Part shown: piece by piece, positions 53,369-61,248 of the stretch
Layout: the number at the start of each line of letters is the position of its first letter
How positions within the stretch are numbered: the first letter of the stretch is position 1
NCBI RefSeq assembly: GCF_000717245.1
Contig: NZ_JNYQ01000011.1
Span: 196,588 to 260,587 of the forward strand
DNA: 64,000 bases
Origin: Kitasatospora papulosa
GTDB taxonomy: Bacteria > Actinomycetota > Actinomycetes > Streptomycetales > Streptomycetaceae
Direction of reading: 5' to 3'
Translations under genes and position numbers: made by a program
Notes under the pieces: generated by a model
What the model was told of the DNA's origin: nothing
Databases searched by the model: none
The model's input: the letters and a program-made list of their open reading frames with translations, nothing else

Positions 53369-53981
53369 GTCCGGCGCCGAACCCCCCGCCGCCCCCCAGG
53401 ATCCCGTACCCCCCGAGGAGTTCGTCCAGGCCGCCCGGCTGGCACCCGACCACTGGCTCTACCTGTCCGATCCGGCCTGGCAGGGGGACGGCCCGCCGCC
53501 GGAGTGGGCCGTGGTCGGCCAGTGGCGTTCCGACTCCGAGGGCGAGATCGTCGAATGGGAGGACAACGAGGACTACAGGCCCTCACCCGAGGCGATGGGG
53601 TGGCCGGAACCCGCTGACGACGTGGACCGTGCGATCCAGCTCGCCACCACCGGGTACGGCCCGGTGGAGGACGTCACCTCGGCCCTGGCCAGGACCGAGG
53701 TCGCGGTGCTGATCACGGCGGACGGCGAGCCGGTGAGCGCGTCGGCGTCCGACGGCACGGCGGTGGTGCCGGTCTTCACCTCCCCCCGCCACCTCCAGGC
53801 CGCCGGGCAGCTGGGCTTCGAGCGGATGCCGGTGACGGACCTGCTCGGGCGCGTTCCCTCCGGTCACCACCTCTGCCTCAACAGCACAGCCGCCGTGAGC
53901 ATGGTGCTGGCCGTGGACGGGCTGGCGGAGACGCTGCGCGACGCCGTGACGCCGCCGAGCGCCACACCGGCGGACGGCTGA
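53361..53981 (+). CDS. Type VII secretion system-associated (SseB-like) protein 2
   Basis: 206 residues, starting ATG 53361 inside the end of the previous gene (translational coupling). Clear paralogue: 'PPEEFVQAARLAPDHWLYLSD', 'PPEWAVVGQWRSDSEGEIVEW', 'DYRPSPEAMGWPEP', 'QLATTGYGP', then 'VVPVFTSPRHLQAAGQLGFE', the SseB-type core. This is the more canonical member of the family that NCBI calls T7SS-associated (from memory). The upstream in-frame extension is rejected because it has no ribosome site and overlaps the other gene deeply. Confidence 0.82.
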   Translation: MSESGAEPPAAPQDPVPPEEFVQAARLAPDHWLYLSDPAWQGDGPPPEWAVVGQWRSDSEGEIVEWEDNEDYRPSPEAMGWPEPADDVDRAIQLATTGYGPVEDVTSALARTEVAVLITADGEPVSASASDGTAVVPVFTSPRHLQAAGQLGFERMPVTDLLGRVPSGHHLCLNSTAAVSMVLAVDGLAETLRDAVTPPSATPADG

Positions 53982-54144
53982 ACTGCTGAACTGCCGGACG
54001 GTTGAACGGCCGAACCGCTGAACCACTGACGGACACCGGTGCGCCGACCGGGCCGCCCGGACGGGGCGGTACTCGCCTTCGGCTGTCAGCTGTCCGCTGC
54101 CCACGCCCGACGTCACCGTCAGGTCTCCGGCCGGACGCTCCCGG

Positions 54145-54187
54145 ACGGCCGTGTCCACTGCTGCGCCGCAGCGGTGGACACGGCCGT
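54145..54187. terminator. Bidirectional terminator hairpin
   Basis: 21-bp arms (ACGGCCGTGTCCACTGCTGCG and its near-perfect complement, one G-T type mismatch) around one base, between the convergent SseB-like gene and the lipase gene. The preceding 53980-54030 stretch carries short CTGAAC/TTGAAC direct repeats. Confidence 0.75.
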
Positions 54188-54199
54188 GTGCGGCGGGGG

Positions 54200-55615
54200 T
54201 CAGGGCTGGAGGGGCATCGTCCAGCAGTTGGATGTGGCGGGCTTGCCGGAGAGGCGGTCGGTCAGCCAGGAGATCGCGTCGCCCTGGTCGGTGACGAGGG
54301 GCACGAGGTGATTCGTCAGGATCTTGTCGCCGAGGTTCGGCAGCTTGACGGCTTCGTAGGTGATGTCGGCGCCCTTGCCGCACCAGTCGACGGCCAGCTG
54401 CCTGGCCTGGGCGTGGGGAACGATGTCGTCCTGGACGCCGGTCGCCAGACGCACCGGGCCGGCGGGCTGGAGTCCGCCGATGCGCTGCTTGTCCAGGGCG
54501 GCCTTCGCGCGGGGGTCGGCCGCGATGATGTCCCCGATGGACCGGCCGTCGGTGGTCCACTTGCTGCTCCTGGTGAAGCCGTAGCCGAAGAGCGCGTCGC
54601 CGACACACATGGTCGACGCGTCCTTGAGCGCGGCCTTTCCGGCGTCGCTGATGTGCGCGTCGACGACCGCCCGCAGGTCGGGGTCGGACTGGGCGAATCC
54701 GCTGATCGACCAGGCGAGCGCCCCGGCGAGCGCGCTGCCGTCGATGCCCTTCATCACCGAGGTCAGGTCTGCCGGCGGCGCGCCGGAGTACGTGCCGGCG
54801 AGCGGGACGTCGGGTGCGTAGGAGGGCTGGAGTTCGGCGGCGGCCGCGCTGGCACCGCCGCCCTGGCTGTAGCCGTACAGGCCGGTGCGTGACGCCGCGG
54901 TGACCGAGGCCCCGGGCACGGCGCGGGCGGCGCGGGCCGCGTCCAGCAGGGCGTGCGCCTGGTCGAGCCGGTTGACGTAGGTGTGCAGGCGGTCGGTGGT
55001 GCCCAGGCCGACGTAGTCGGTGACGACGACCGCCGCCCCGGTGGCCAGGATCCGGTAGACCGCCAGGGCCTCGTAGCCCACGGACACCGTGTCGCCCTTG
55101 AGGGTGAGCGGGTGTTGCAGGGCGAAGGACGGCGCGCACTGGTCGCCCTGGCCCATGGTGCCCGAGGCCAGCGCGACCAGGGGGCGCGGGCCACCGCCCT
55201 TCCAGGCGGCCGTGGGTTCGATGTAGGCACCGGTCACGGCGACGGGCAGTCCGGCCGAGTCGGTGGACCTGTACATCAGACGGGTCGCGGTGCCGGGCAT
55301 GGGGCGGCCGTCGAGGCCGGGGATGGACAGCCCGAGAGGCAGGGCCTCGGTGCGGATCAACGCGCCGTTGACCGGGGGGAGTTCGGCCGGAGGGGTGTAG
55401 AACGCGGGGATGGTGACGCCGCGCGACACGATCGGTGGCTCCGTCGCCGCGGAGGCGGGTACCGCCGACAGGCCGGCGCAGACGGCGCCCGCGGCCACGA
55501 GGCCGGCCAGCAGGCGCCGGCCGGGTGGTGTGCCGCGGCGGCCCTTCCGCGCGGGCCGCGCGGAAGCCGGGTCCACGGGGGAGGTGTCACGGGAACGGAC
55601 TCTCTTGCGGCTCAT
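54200..55615 (-). CDS. Secreted lipase (LIP-family alpha/beta hydrolase)
   Basis: 471 residues with a long twin-basic N-terminus and a signal peptide ending 'AVPASAA' (~57). The alpha/beta-hydrolase core has the nucleophile motif 'GYSQGG' (Ser ~249), the acid in 'VQDDIVP' and a His in 'ILTNHLVPL', with 'VVTDYVGLGT' as the oxyanion-side loop. Paired Cys (~163, ~340, ~425, ~465) suggest disulfides, fitting an exported enzyme. It belongs to the secretory lipase family of actinomycetes and fungi (triacylglycerol or ester hydrolysis). The start ATG has GAGGAG seven bases upstream. It is divergent from the TetR gene, which may control it. Confidence 0.88.
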   Translation of the reverse strand: MSRKRVRSRDTSPVDPASARPARKGRRGTPPGRRLLAGLVAAGAVCAGLSAVPASAATEPPIVSRGVTIPAFYTPPAELPPVNGALIRTEALPLGLSIPGLDGRPMPGTATRLMYRSTDSAGLPVAVTGAYIEPTAAWKGGGPRPLVALASGTMGQGDQCAPSFALQHPLTLKGDTVSVGYEALAVYRILATGAAVVVTDYVGLGTTDRLHTYVNRLDQAHALLDAARAARAVPGASVTAASRTGLYGYSQGGGASAAAAELQPSYAPDVPLAGTYSGAPPADLTSVMKGIDGSALAGALAWSISGFAQSDPDLRAVVDAHISDAGKAALKDASTMCVGDALFGYGFTRSSKWTTDGRSIGDIIAADPRAKAALDKQRIGGLQPAGPVRLATGVQDDIVPHAQARQLAVDWCGKGADITYEAVKLPNLGDKILTNHLVPLVTDQGDAISWLTDRLSGKPATSNCWTMPLQP

Positions 55616-55926
55616 GCTGCGCTCCTCGGTGTGGGCTGGGTGATCGTGTCGATGCCGTGCGCGGTGACGGCGGCCGCCTCCCGCCGGGCCGTGGGCGCCG
55701 GCCGCAGCGGGGCGAGCGCTCCGTCGAGGACCTGGGTGGTGGTGCGGCCCGAACGCATGCGTCCCGGCCGTCGTACGCCATGTGCCGTGTGGCCCAACGG
55801 TGTTACTCGCTGGTCACTTACGGCAGCGTAGGTCTACGTGTCACGCAGTGACAAGACGTCGGCATGCGTCATTTCTCGGTGGCTGGCTATGCTGCGGTCA
55901 CCGGGAGAGAGGGGGCGGGGGCGATC
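55616..55926. promoter_or_regulatory. Divergent lipase/TetR intergenic region
   Basis: 311 bp holding both promoters. It contains the dyad at 55839-55853 and a TATGCT at 55889-55894 usable as -10 for the regulator, which would place transcription start downstream of ATG 55864 and is one reason the GTG 55927 start was chosen. No small gene seen. Confidence 0.4.
55839..55853. promoter_or_regulatory. Candidate TetR operator
   Basis: TGTCAC-GCA-GTGACA, a perfect 6-bp inverted repeat with 3-bp centre, about 75 bp before the regulator start and 225 bp from the lipase start. TetR proteins bind such dyads and usually repress their own gene. Confidence 0.45.
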
Positions 55927-56574
55927 GTGCGCGAAGCGCCGTCCGTGGAACACGGGCCGACCACGCAGACGGATGCCAGGCCGTCGCTCGCGCAGCGGCG
56001 CAAGGAGGCCCTCCGCTTCGAGATCGCCGCCGAGGCGGTCCGTCTGTTCGCCGCACAGGGCGTCACGGCTACGACGGGTGAGCAGATCGCCCAGGCGGTG
56101 GGCATCTCCGCCCGCACCCTGTGGCGTCACTTCCCCACGAAGGAGAGCTGCGTACTGCCGCTCCTCTCGGCTGGGCTCGAGTCGGCCATCGACCAGCTGG
56201 GCGACTGGCCGCCGGACACGGGTCTGCTGGACTTCTTCACGGGGCTCTGCCGCACCGGCGTACTGCCCGCCGCGGCCCCCGTCATCCTCGACCTGATCCG
56301 CATGACCTCCACCGACCCGGCCCTCCGCGCCGTCTGGCTCCAGGCGCACGACGACGCCCTGCCCGTCCTCGGGGAACTCCTCGCCCGTCGCACCGGCGGC
56401 AGCCCCGGCGACCTGCGGATCAAGGTGCACGCGGCGACGCTCAACGGTGCGCTGCGCGCGGCGGCGGAGGACTTCGCCCACCGGTACGGCGACGATCCCG
56501 ACGCGGCCGGGAGCGAGATCGCCGCGTGCCTCCTCGACGCCCTGCGCGCGGCCTCGGAGGGCCTGCCCTACTGA
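55927..56574 (+). CDS. TetR/AcrR family transcriptional regulator
   Basis: 215 residues from GTG 55927; the same frame is open from ATG 55864, but that start has no ribosome site. The N-terminal helix-turn-helix is typical: 'IAAEAVRLFAAQGVTATTGEQIAQAVGISARTLWRHF' (only motif endpoints matter: 'AAQGVTATTGEQIA', 'VGISARTLWRHFPTK'). The C-terminal ligand domain is helical with no recognised specificity. Divergent orientation to the secreted lipase suggests local control by a fatty or aromatic ligand (inference). Confidence 0.88.
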   Translation: MREAPSVEHGPTTQTDARPSLAQRRKEALRFEIAAEAVRLFAAQGVTATTGEQIAQAVGISARTLWRHFPTKESCVLPLLSAGLESAIDQLGDWPPDTGLLDFFTGLCRTGVLPAAAPVILDLIRMTSTDPALRAVWLQAHDDALPVLGELLARRTGGSPGDLRIKVHAATLNGALRAAAEDFAHRYGDDPDAAGSEIAACLLDALRAASEGLPY

Positions 56575-56657
56575 CGGCCCGCACCGACGGCCCGCACCGA
56601 CGGCCCGCACCGACGGCCCGCACCGACGGCCCGCACTGACGGCCCCCACCGACGGCC
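56572..56657. repeat. Six and a half tandem 13-bp repeats
   Basis: Unit CGACGGCCCGCAC; units 1 and 6 start with T instead of C, and unit 6 has one further change. The array begins with the TGA stop of the TetR gene. It is followed by a small GGACC-GCC-GGTCC hairpin (56659-56671). Confidence 0.9.
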
Positions 56658-56804
56658 AGGACCGCCGGTCCTCCGGAGTCCTCCGGGACGGCACCCCCGG
56701 CGTGTGGTGGGTACGGCCCGCGCCGTCGTGCGCTTTGATCGGTGCAGGGAAGCGTCGCGCGGTGCGCGCCGGCCAGGCAACAGAACGTCATCGGAGCACT
56801 CGGC

Positions 56805-58316
56805 ATGACTGAGGAAGAGTCCGGCACCCCCCACTGGCTGTTCGGCGACCAGCTCGGTCCCCATTTCGTCGATCCGGCGCGCGGCGGCCCGCACCGGGAC
56901 GCCCCGCTGGTGATGATCGAGTCCCGCGGCGTCTTCCGCCGGCGGCGGTTCCACCGGGCCAAGGCCCACCTGATCCTCTCGGCCATGCGCCACCGGGCCG
57001 CCGAACTGGGCGACCGCGTGCGGTACGTCAAGGCCGACACCTACCGCCAGGGCCTGCGCGAGGCGGTGGGGGAGGGCCGGGTGACCGTGCACCACCCCAC
57101 CTCCCACGCGGCCGACGCCTTCGTACGCTCGCTGCCCTCGGTACGGGTCCTGCCGGCGCGCGGCTTCCTGGTGACGCACGACGAGTTCCGCACGTGGGCG
57201 GACGGCCGGGGAACGAAGCACCTGAGGCAGGAGGACTTCTACCGGTGGGTCCGCGGGACGCACGACCTGCTGATGGAGGGTGACGGTCCGGCGGGCGGCC
57301 GGTGGAACCTCGACCACGACAACCGGCAGCCCCCGCCCCGAGGCTCCACCGACCTGGGAGTACCGGCGCCCTACCACCCCCGGGAGAGCGAGATCGACGA
57401 CGAGGTGCGGTCCGACCTCGACCGGTGGGCGCGCGACGGGGACGTCCGGTTCGTCGGCGAGGACGCGCCCCGCCGCTTCCCCGCCACCCGCCGGGAGGCA
57501 CTCGCCGGACTCCGCCGGTTCGTGGAGCACCGGCTCGCCACGTTCGGCGCGTACGAGGACGCGATGCTCGCCGGGGACACGACGATGAGCCACAGCCTGC
57601 TGTCCTCGTCGCTCAACCTCGGCCTGCTGGACCCCGCGGAATGCGTCGAGCGGGCCGAGGCGCGGTGGCGGTCGGGCGACGTGCCGCTCAACAGCGCCGA
57701 GGGATTCGTGCGCCAGATCGCCGGATGGCGCGAGTTCGTCTGGCACGTGTACTGGTACTTCGGCACGCGCTACCGCGAGAGCAACGCCCTGCGCCACCAC
57801 GAACCGCTGCCCGCGTGGTTCACCGAACTCTCCTCGGACGCCACCGACGCGAACTGCCTCTCCCACGTCCTGGACCAGGTCCGGACGACGGGCTGGACCC
57901 ACCACATCCCACGCCTGATGGTGCTGGGCAGTCTCTCCCTGCAACGCGGATGGGACCCCCGCGCCGTCACCGACTGGTTCCACCGCAGCTTCGTCGACGG
58001 CTACGACTGGGTCATGGTCCCGAACGTCGTGGGCATGTCGCAGTACGCCGACGGTGGCCGTATGACCACCAAGCCCTACACGTCCGGCGGCGCCTACATC
58101 GACCGCATGAGCGACTTCTGCGGCTCCTGCCGGTACAAGCCGTCCGTACGGGTCGGCGGGGACGCCTGCCCCTTCACCGCCGGCTACTGGAACCTCCTGC
58201 ACCGCCACCGCGACCGGTTCGAGCACAACGCGCGGATGACCCGGGCGGTGCGCGGCCTGGACAGGCTCACCGACCTCGACGAGCTGCTGGAGCAGGAGCG
58301 CCACCGCGAGGACTGA
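56805..58316 (+). CDS. FeS-type (6-4) photolyase / prokaryotic cryptochrome (PhrB-like)
   Basis: 503 residues. The N-terminal Rossmann-like part starts 'WLFGDQLGPHF', as in the FeS-BCP photolyase class. The C-terminal FAD domain contains 'WREFVWHVYW', 'HHIPRLMVLG' and 'WVMVPNVVGMSQ'. Four Cys for a [4Fe-4S] cluster are visible: one in 'DANCLSHV' and three in 'FCGSCRYKP...GGDACPF', the class hallmark. It probably repairs UV (6-4) photoproducts in DNA using blue light. ATG 56805 has GGAG nine bases upstream. It is followed 65 bp later by a spore-photoproduct-lyase homologue, forming a UV-repair unit. Confidence 0.9.
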   Translation: MTEEESGTPHWLFGDQLGPHFVDPARGGPHRDAPLVMIESRGVFRRRRFHRAKAHLILSAMRHRAAELGDRVRYVKADTYRQGLREAVGEGRVTVHHPTSHAADAFVRSLPSVRVLPARGFLVTHDEFRTWADGRGTKHLRQEDFYRWVRGTHDLLMEGDGPAGGRWNLDHDNRQPPPRGSTDLGVPAPYHPRESEIDDEVRSDLDRWARDGDVRFVGEDAPRRFPATRREALAGLRRFVEHRLATFGAYEDAMLAGDTTMSHSLLSSSLNLGLLDPAECVERAEARWRSGDVPLNSAEGFVRQIAGWREFVWHVYWYFGTRYRESNALRHHEPLPAWFTELSSDATDANCLSHVLDQVRTTGWTHHIPRLMVLGSLSLQRGWDPRAVTDWFHRSFVDGYDWVMVPNVVGMSQYADGGRMTTKPYTSGGAYIDRMSDFCGSCRYKPSVRVGGDACPFTAGYWNLLHRHRDRFEHNARMTRAVRGLDRLTDLDELLEQERHRED

Positions 58317-58381
58317 GATCCTGGGGGACGGGGACGTCGTGCGCGGCCCCCGTCGCAGCGCGGAAGGGAAAGGACGGGCAC

Positions 58382-59554
58382 ATGGAACGGCCGGCGGCGG
58401 AACCCCCCTCGGGTGAGTCCGGACAGGAAGCCCTCTTCGGGTGGGAGGACACCGCCCCCCCGCAGCCCCCGCAGCCGTTCAGGGACAGCCCGCAGGCCCG
58501 TCGGCTGCTCGACGTGCGCGAGGTCTACGCGGAACCCGCCGCCCTGGACTCGCCGCGGGGCCGGCAGATCATGGCCCGGCTGCCCGGGGTCCGCGTGACC
58601 GAGATCGCCGGCCACTGGGGCATCCCCTCCCTCCACGGCAACGACGGCAACATCGCCCGCTGGGTACGGATCAAGAACGGAACGCTGGTCCTCGGGGTCA
58701 AGCAGACGCTCCGCACCCGCCCCAACGGCCGGTCGGCCGACTGGATCGCCCCCGGCACCTCCAACGGGTGCGCGATGGCCTGCGCCTACTGTTACGTCCC
58801 CCGCCGCAAGGGCTACGCGAACCCGATCACGCTGTTCACCAACATCGAGGCGATCGTGGCCCACGTCCGCCGCCACGTGAGGGCGCAGGGCCCCAAGCCG
58901 GAGCCCAACCAGTGCGACCCCCTGGCCTGGGTCTACGACATCGGCGAGAACGGGGACTGCTCCGTCGACGCCCTGGTCAGCGACAACACCGCTGATCTGG
59001 TCGCCGCCTTCCGCGGACTGCCGACGGCGAAGGCGTCCTTCGCCACCAAGTTCGTCAACCCCGACCTCCTGGCCCTCGATCCCCAGGGGCGCACCAGGGT
59101 CCGCTTCTCCGTCATGCCGCCCGACGACGCCCGGCTGCTGGACATCCGCACCAGCCCGGTCCACGAGCGGATCGCGGCGGCGGCCGACTTCCTCGACGCC
59201 GGGTACGAGGTCCACTTCAACCTCTCGCCGGTCGTCCTGCGCCCGGGGTGGCAGAGGGACTGGGCCGACCTGTTCACCCACCTCGACGACGTGCTGCCCG
59301 CCCGGGTGAAGGAGCAGGCGGCGGCCGAGATCATCATGCTGACCCACAACCAGGGGCTGCACGAGGTCAACCTCGGCTGGCATCCCCGTGCCGAGGAACT
59401 GCTGTGGCAGCCGGCCGCCCAGGAGACCAAGCGCTCGGAGAACGGCGCCCTCAACATCCGTTACGCCCGGGAGATCAAGCAGCGCTCCCTGACGCGTATC
59501 CGCGAACTGCTGGCAGCGCACGCGCCGTGGCTGCGGGTCAGGTACGCCTTCTGA
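58382..59554 (+). CDS. Spore photoproduct lyase family radical SAM protein
   Basis: 390 residues with the radical-SAM cluster motif CxxxCxxC in 'GCAMACAYCYVP' (~133-144), preceded by 'IAPGTSNGC'. Further family motifs: 'WVYDIGENGDCSVDAL', 'ASFATKFVNP', 'RVRFSVMPP' and 'EVHFNLSPVV'. Known members cleave the thymine dimer 'spore photoproduct' directly by SAM radical chemistry. Streptomyces homologues are widespread though they form no endospores, so the substrate may differ. The N-terminal ~45 residues are Pro-rich. It is probably co-expressed with the photolyase. Confidence 0.85.
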   Translation: MERPAAEPPSGESGQEALFGWEDTAPPQPPQPFRDSPQARRLLDVREVYAEPAALDSPRGRQIMARLPGVRVTEIAGHWGIPSLHGNDGNIARWVRIKNGTLVLGVKQTLRTRPNGRSADWIAPGTSNGCAMACAYCYVPRRKGYANPITLFTNIEAIVAHVRRHVRAQGPKPEPNQCDPLAWVYDIGENGDCSVDALVSDNTADLVAAFRGLPTAKASFATKFVNPDLLALDPQGRTRVRFSVMPPDDARLLDIRTSPVHERIAAAADFLDAGYEVHFNLSPVVLRPGWQRDWADLFTHLDDVLPARVKEQAAAEIIMLTHNQGLHEVNLGWHPRAEELLWQPAAQETKRSENGALNIRYAREIKQRSLTRIRELLAAHAPWLRVRYAF

Positions 59555-59653
59555 CGCCCGCGTGGACGCGGCACGCGGCGACTCCGGCGCGAGGAGCCCC
59601 GGACGGAACGGGTCCGTGGCTTCCGCGCGGCAGGTCCGCACGGGTACGTCCTG

Positions 59654-59659
59654 TATAGG
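59654..59659 (+). promoter_or_regulatory. Candidate -10 element for a near-leaderless transcript
   Basis: TATAGG ends ten bases before the ATG at 59669, and no ribosome site is present, which fits the leaderless or near-leaderless mRNAs common in Streptomyces. No clear -35. Confidence 0.4.
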
Positions 59660-59668
59660 CTCACCCCC

Positions 59669-60067
59669 ATGCTGAGACTCGGAATGCCCGTCATCGGCGT
59701 CACGGACGTCCCTCGCGCGGTGGCCTTCTGGACCGCCGCCCTCGACCTGGTCGCCACCGAGGAACGGGCCAGCGAGACCTGGCGGACGCTGGAGCACGCC
59801 GACGGTTCCGGCCGTGCCCTCGGGCTGCTGCGCAGCGCGTCCCCGGCAGAGCCGCGCCCCCGGGTCCACCTGGACCTCTTCGCCGGGACGCGGGAGGAAC
59901 AGCGGTCGGAGATCGAGCGGTTGACCCGCCTCGGTGCGCGAACCCTCGACTGGGACTCCTACCCGCCGGACCCCGACTTCGTCGTCCTCGCCGACCCCGA
60001 CGACAACATCTTCTGCGTGGTGAACCTGAGCCACGCGGCCGAAGCCGGCGGCCGGCCCGGGGACTGA
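59669..60067 (+). CDS. VOC/glyoxalase-fold protein
   Basis: 132 residues covering one glyoxalase/bleomycin-resistance-type fold: 'PVIGVTDVPRAVAFWTAALDL' at the start, 'PRVHLDLFAG' in the middle and 'DPDFVVLADPDDNIFCVV' at the end, the typical betaalphabetabetabeta pairs. Metal ligands cannot be assigned confidently, and the substrate is unknown. It starts at ATG 59669 with only a TATAGG box in front. Confidence 0.8.
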   Translation: MLRLGMPVIGVTDVPRAVAFWTAALDLVATEERASETWRTLEHADGSGRALGLLRSASPAEPRPRVHLDLFAGTREEQRSEIERLTRLGARTLDWDSYPPDPDFVVLADPDDNIFCVVNLSHAAEAGGRPGD

Positions 60068-60250
60068 TCGCGCCGGACCTCGGACCGGCGCACGGACAGA
60101 CCGAAGGGCTCAGCCGCACCACGGGACGGATGCCGGACCCGTCCGGGTGCACCCGCGCCACGGACGGGACGTACGCCCGCCCGGCTCCGGCAGCGCTCGG
60201 GCGCGCGAAAACCGCTACCGCGGCGGGGGGAGGAGAGGGAGACTCGGCTC

Positions 60251-60868
60251 ATGTCAGACATGGCGTCCTTCCGGGCAGCGGTCACCGCATGGGCGGCCGG
60301 TGGTCCCGGCGACCCCGCGCGGGAGCTGGCCCTGAGCGTGCCCGTCCGGGCGGTCGTCCTGCTCGAAGGCCCGAGCGACGTCGCCGCGGTGGACGCGCTG
60401 GCCGCGAGCCGTGGCCGGGACCTCGCGGCCGAGGGGGTCTGCGTCCTGCCGATGGGCGGCGCGATGAGCGTCGGGCGCTTCGCGCACCTCCTGGGACCGA
60501 CCGGTCTCGGCCTTCGGCTCACGGGGCTCTGCGACGAGGCGGAGCGGGGTTACTACACCCGGGGCCTGGAGCGCGCCGGCGTGGCGGAGCAGACGTTCTT
60601 CGTCTGCGCGGCGGACCTCGAGGACGAACTGATCCGCGCGCTGGGTGTGGCCCGGGTGGAGGAACTGGTCGGGGTGGAGGGCGATCTGCGCGCTCTGCGG
60701 ACCTTCCTGAACCAGCCGGCACAGCGTGGCCGCACCGCGCAGCAGCAGTTGCGGCGCTTCTTCGGCACCAAGAAGGGCCGCAAGATCCACTACGGCCGTG
60801 TCCTCGTCGAGGCCCTCGATCCGGCCCGCGTCCCGGCCCCGCTCGACGGCCTGCTCGCCGGTCTCTGA
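60251..60868 (+). CDS. Stand-alone TOPRIM-domain protein (OLD-nuclease-like)
   Basis: 205 residues. 'AVVLLEGPSDVAAVDALA' (~37-54) is the Glu motif of a TOPRIM fold, 'VCVLPMGGAMSVGRFAHLL' follows, and 'GLCDEAERGYY' (~98) carries the acidic second motif. This matches the TOPRIM half of OLD-family nucleases without the ATPase. The C-terminal part is basic ('FFGTKKGRKIHYGR'). A strong GGAGGAGAGGGAG ribosome site is upstream. It may be a nuclease or nucleotidyl-transfer enzyme. There is no ATPase partner next to it. Confidence 0.75.
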   Translation: MSDMASFRAAVTAWAAGGPGDPARELALSVPVRAVVLLEGPSDVAAVDALAASRGRDLAAEGVCVLPMGGAMSVGRFAHLLGPTGLGLRLTGLCDEAERGYYTRGLERAGVAEQTFFVCAADLEDELIRALGVARVEELVGVEGDLRALRTFLNQPAQRGRTAQQQLRRFFGTKKGRKIHYGRVLVEALDPARVPAPLDGLLAGL

Positions 60869-60940
60869 CCGCCCGGCGGCACTCCCCGTCCGCACGGGCC
60901 CTCCGGCCGCGCACGGGGACCGGTGTCGACCACGGGCGCC

Positions 60941-60960
60941 CCGCCGGATCACCCCGGCGG
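60941..60960 (+). terminator. Candidate terminator of the TOPRIM gene
   Basis: CCGCCGG-ATCACC-CCGGCGG, a 7-bp GC stem with a 6-base loop, 73 bp after the TOPRIM stop. Confidence 0.45.
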
Positions 60961-61075
60961 TCCCGCCCTCCCCTGTCCCGGATCCGCGCTTCGGCACGTC
61001 CGTGTCCGCCCGACCTCCGGTGTTCGCATTCCGTGCAGGTGCTGTGTCCGCCTCGAAGTTGCCTGCTCGTAACCC

Positions 61076-61105
61076 TTGACGCTGCCCTTCGGCGAAAACT
61101 ACGTT
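61076..61105 (+). promoter_or_regulatory. Candidate sigma-70-type promoter of the NCS1-racemase operon
   Basis: TTGACG (61076-61081), an 18-bp spacer and TACGTT (61100-61105). This is the best vegetative-type promoter match in the window. It leaves a ~140-base leader before the permease start. Confidence 0.55.
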
Positions 61106-61124
61106 TTGTCTCGCGGAAATCAAC

Positions 61125-61139
61125 TTCCACTTTATGGAA
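61125..61139. promoter_or_regulatory. Candidate repressor operator TTCCA-N5-TGGAA
   Basis: Perfect 5-bp inverted repeat just downstream of the -10 box, with an extra GGAA half-site at 61115-61118 facing the first arm. GGAA/TTCC dyads are typical of IclR-family repressors such as AllR, which control purine/allantoin catabolism. Assignment to AllR is inference. Confidence 0.5.
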
Positions 61140-61248
61140 ACCTCTGAAAACTCTCTCGGTCGCCAGGGCCCGTGGCGCGCAGCCTTCTCCGAAGTAGGCC
61201 GTCGACAGGCCTGGTTGCGACCCCTAGCGAATACTCGAGGGTTGATCG

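Larger units (their letters stand above)
60869..61248. promoter_or_regulatory. 380-bp intergenic region before the allantoin/hydantoin operon
   Basis: Contains a terminator-like hairpin (60941-60960), a TTGACG-N18-TACGTT promoter and a TTCCA dyad, described separately. The A/T-richer stretch 61070-61150 stands out from the surroundings. No gene seen. Confidence 0.5.

Noticed and set aside
56572..56657. CRISPR array
   Set aside because: Units are 13 bp and directly adjacent, with no spacers and no cas genes.
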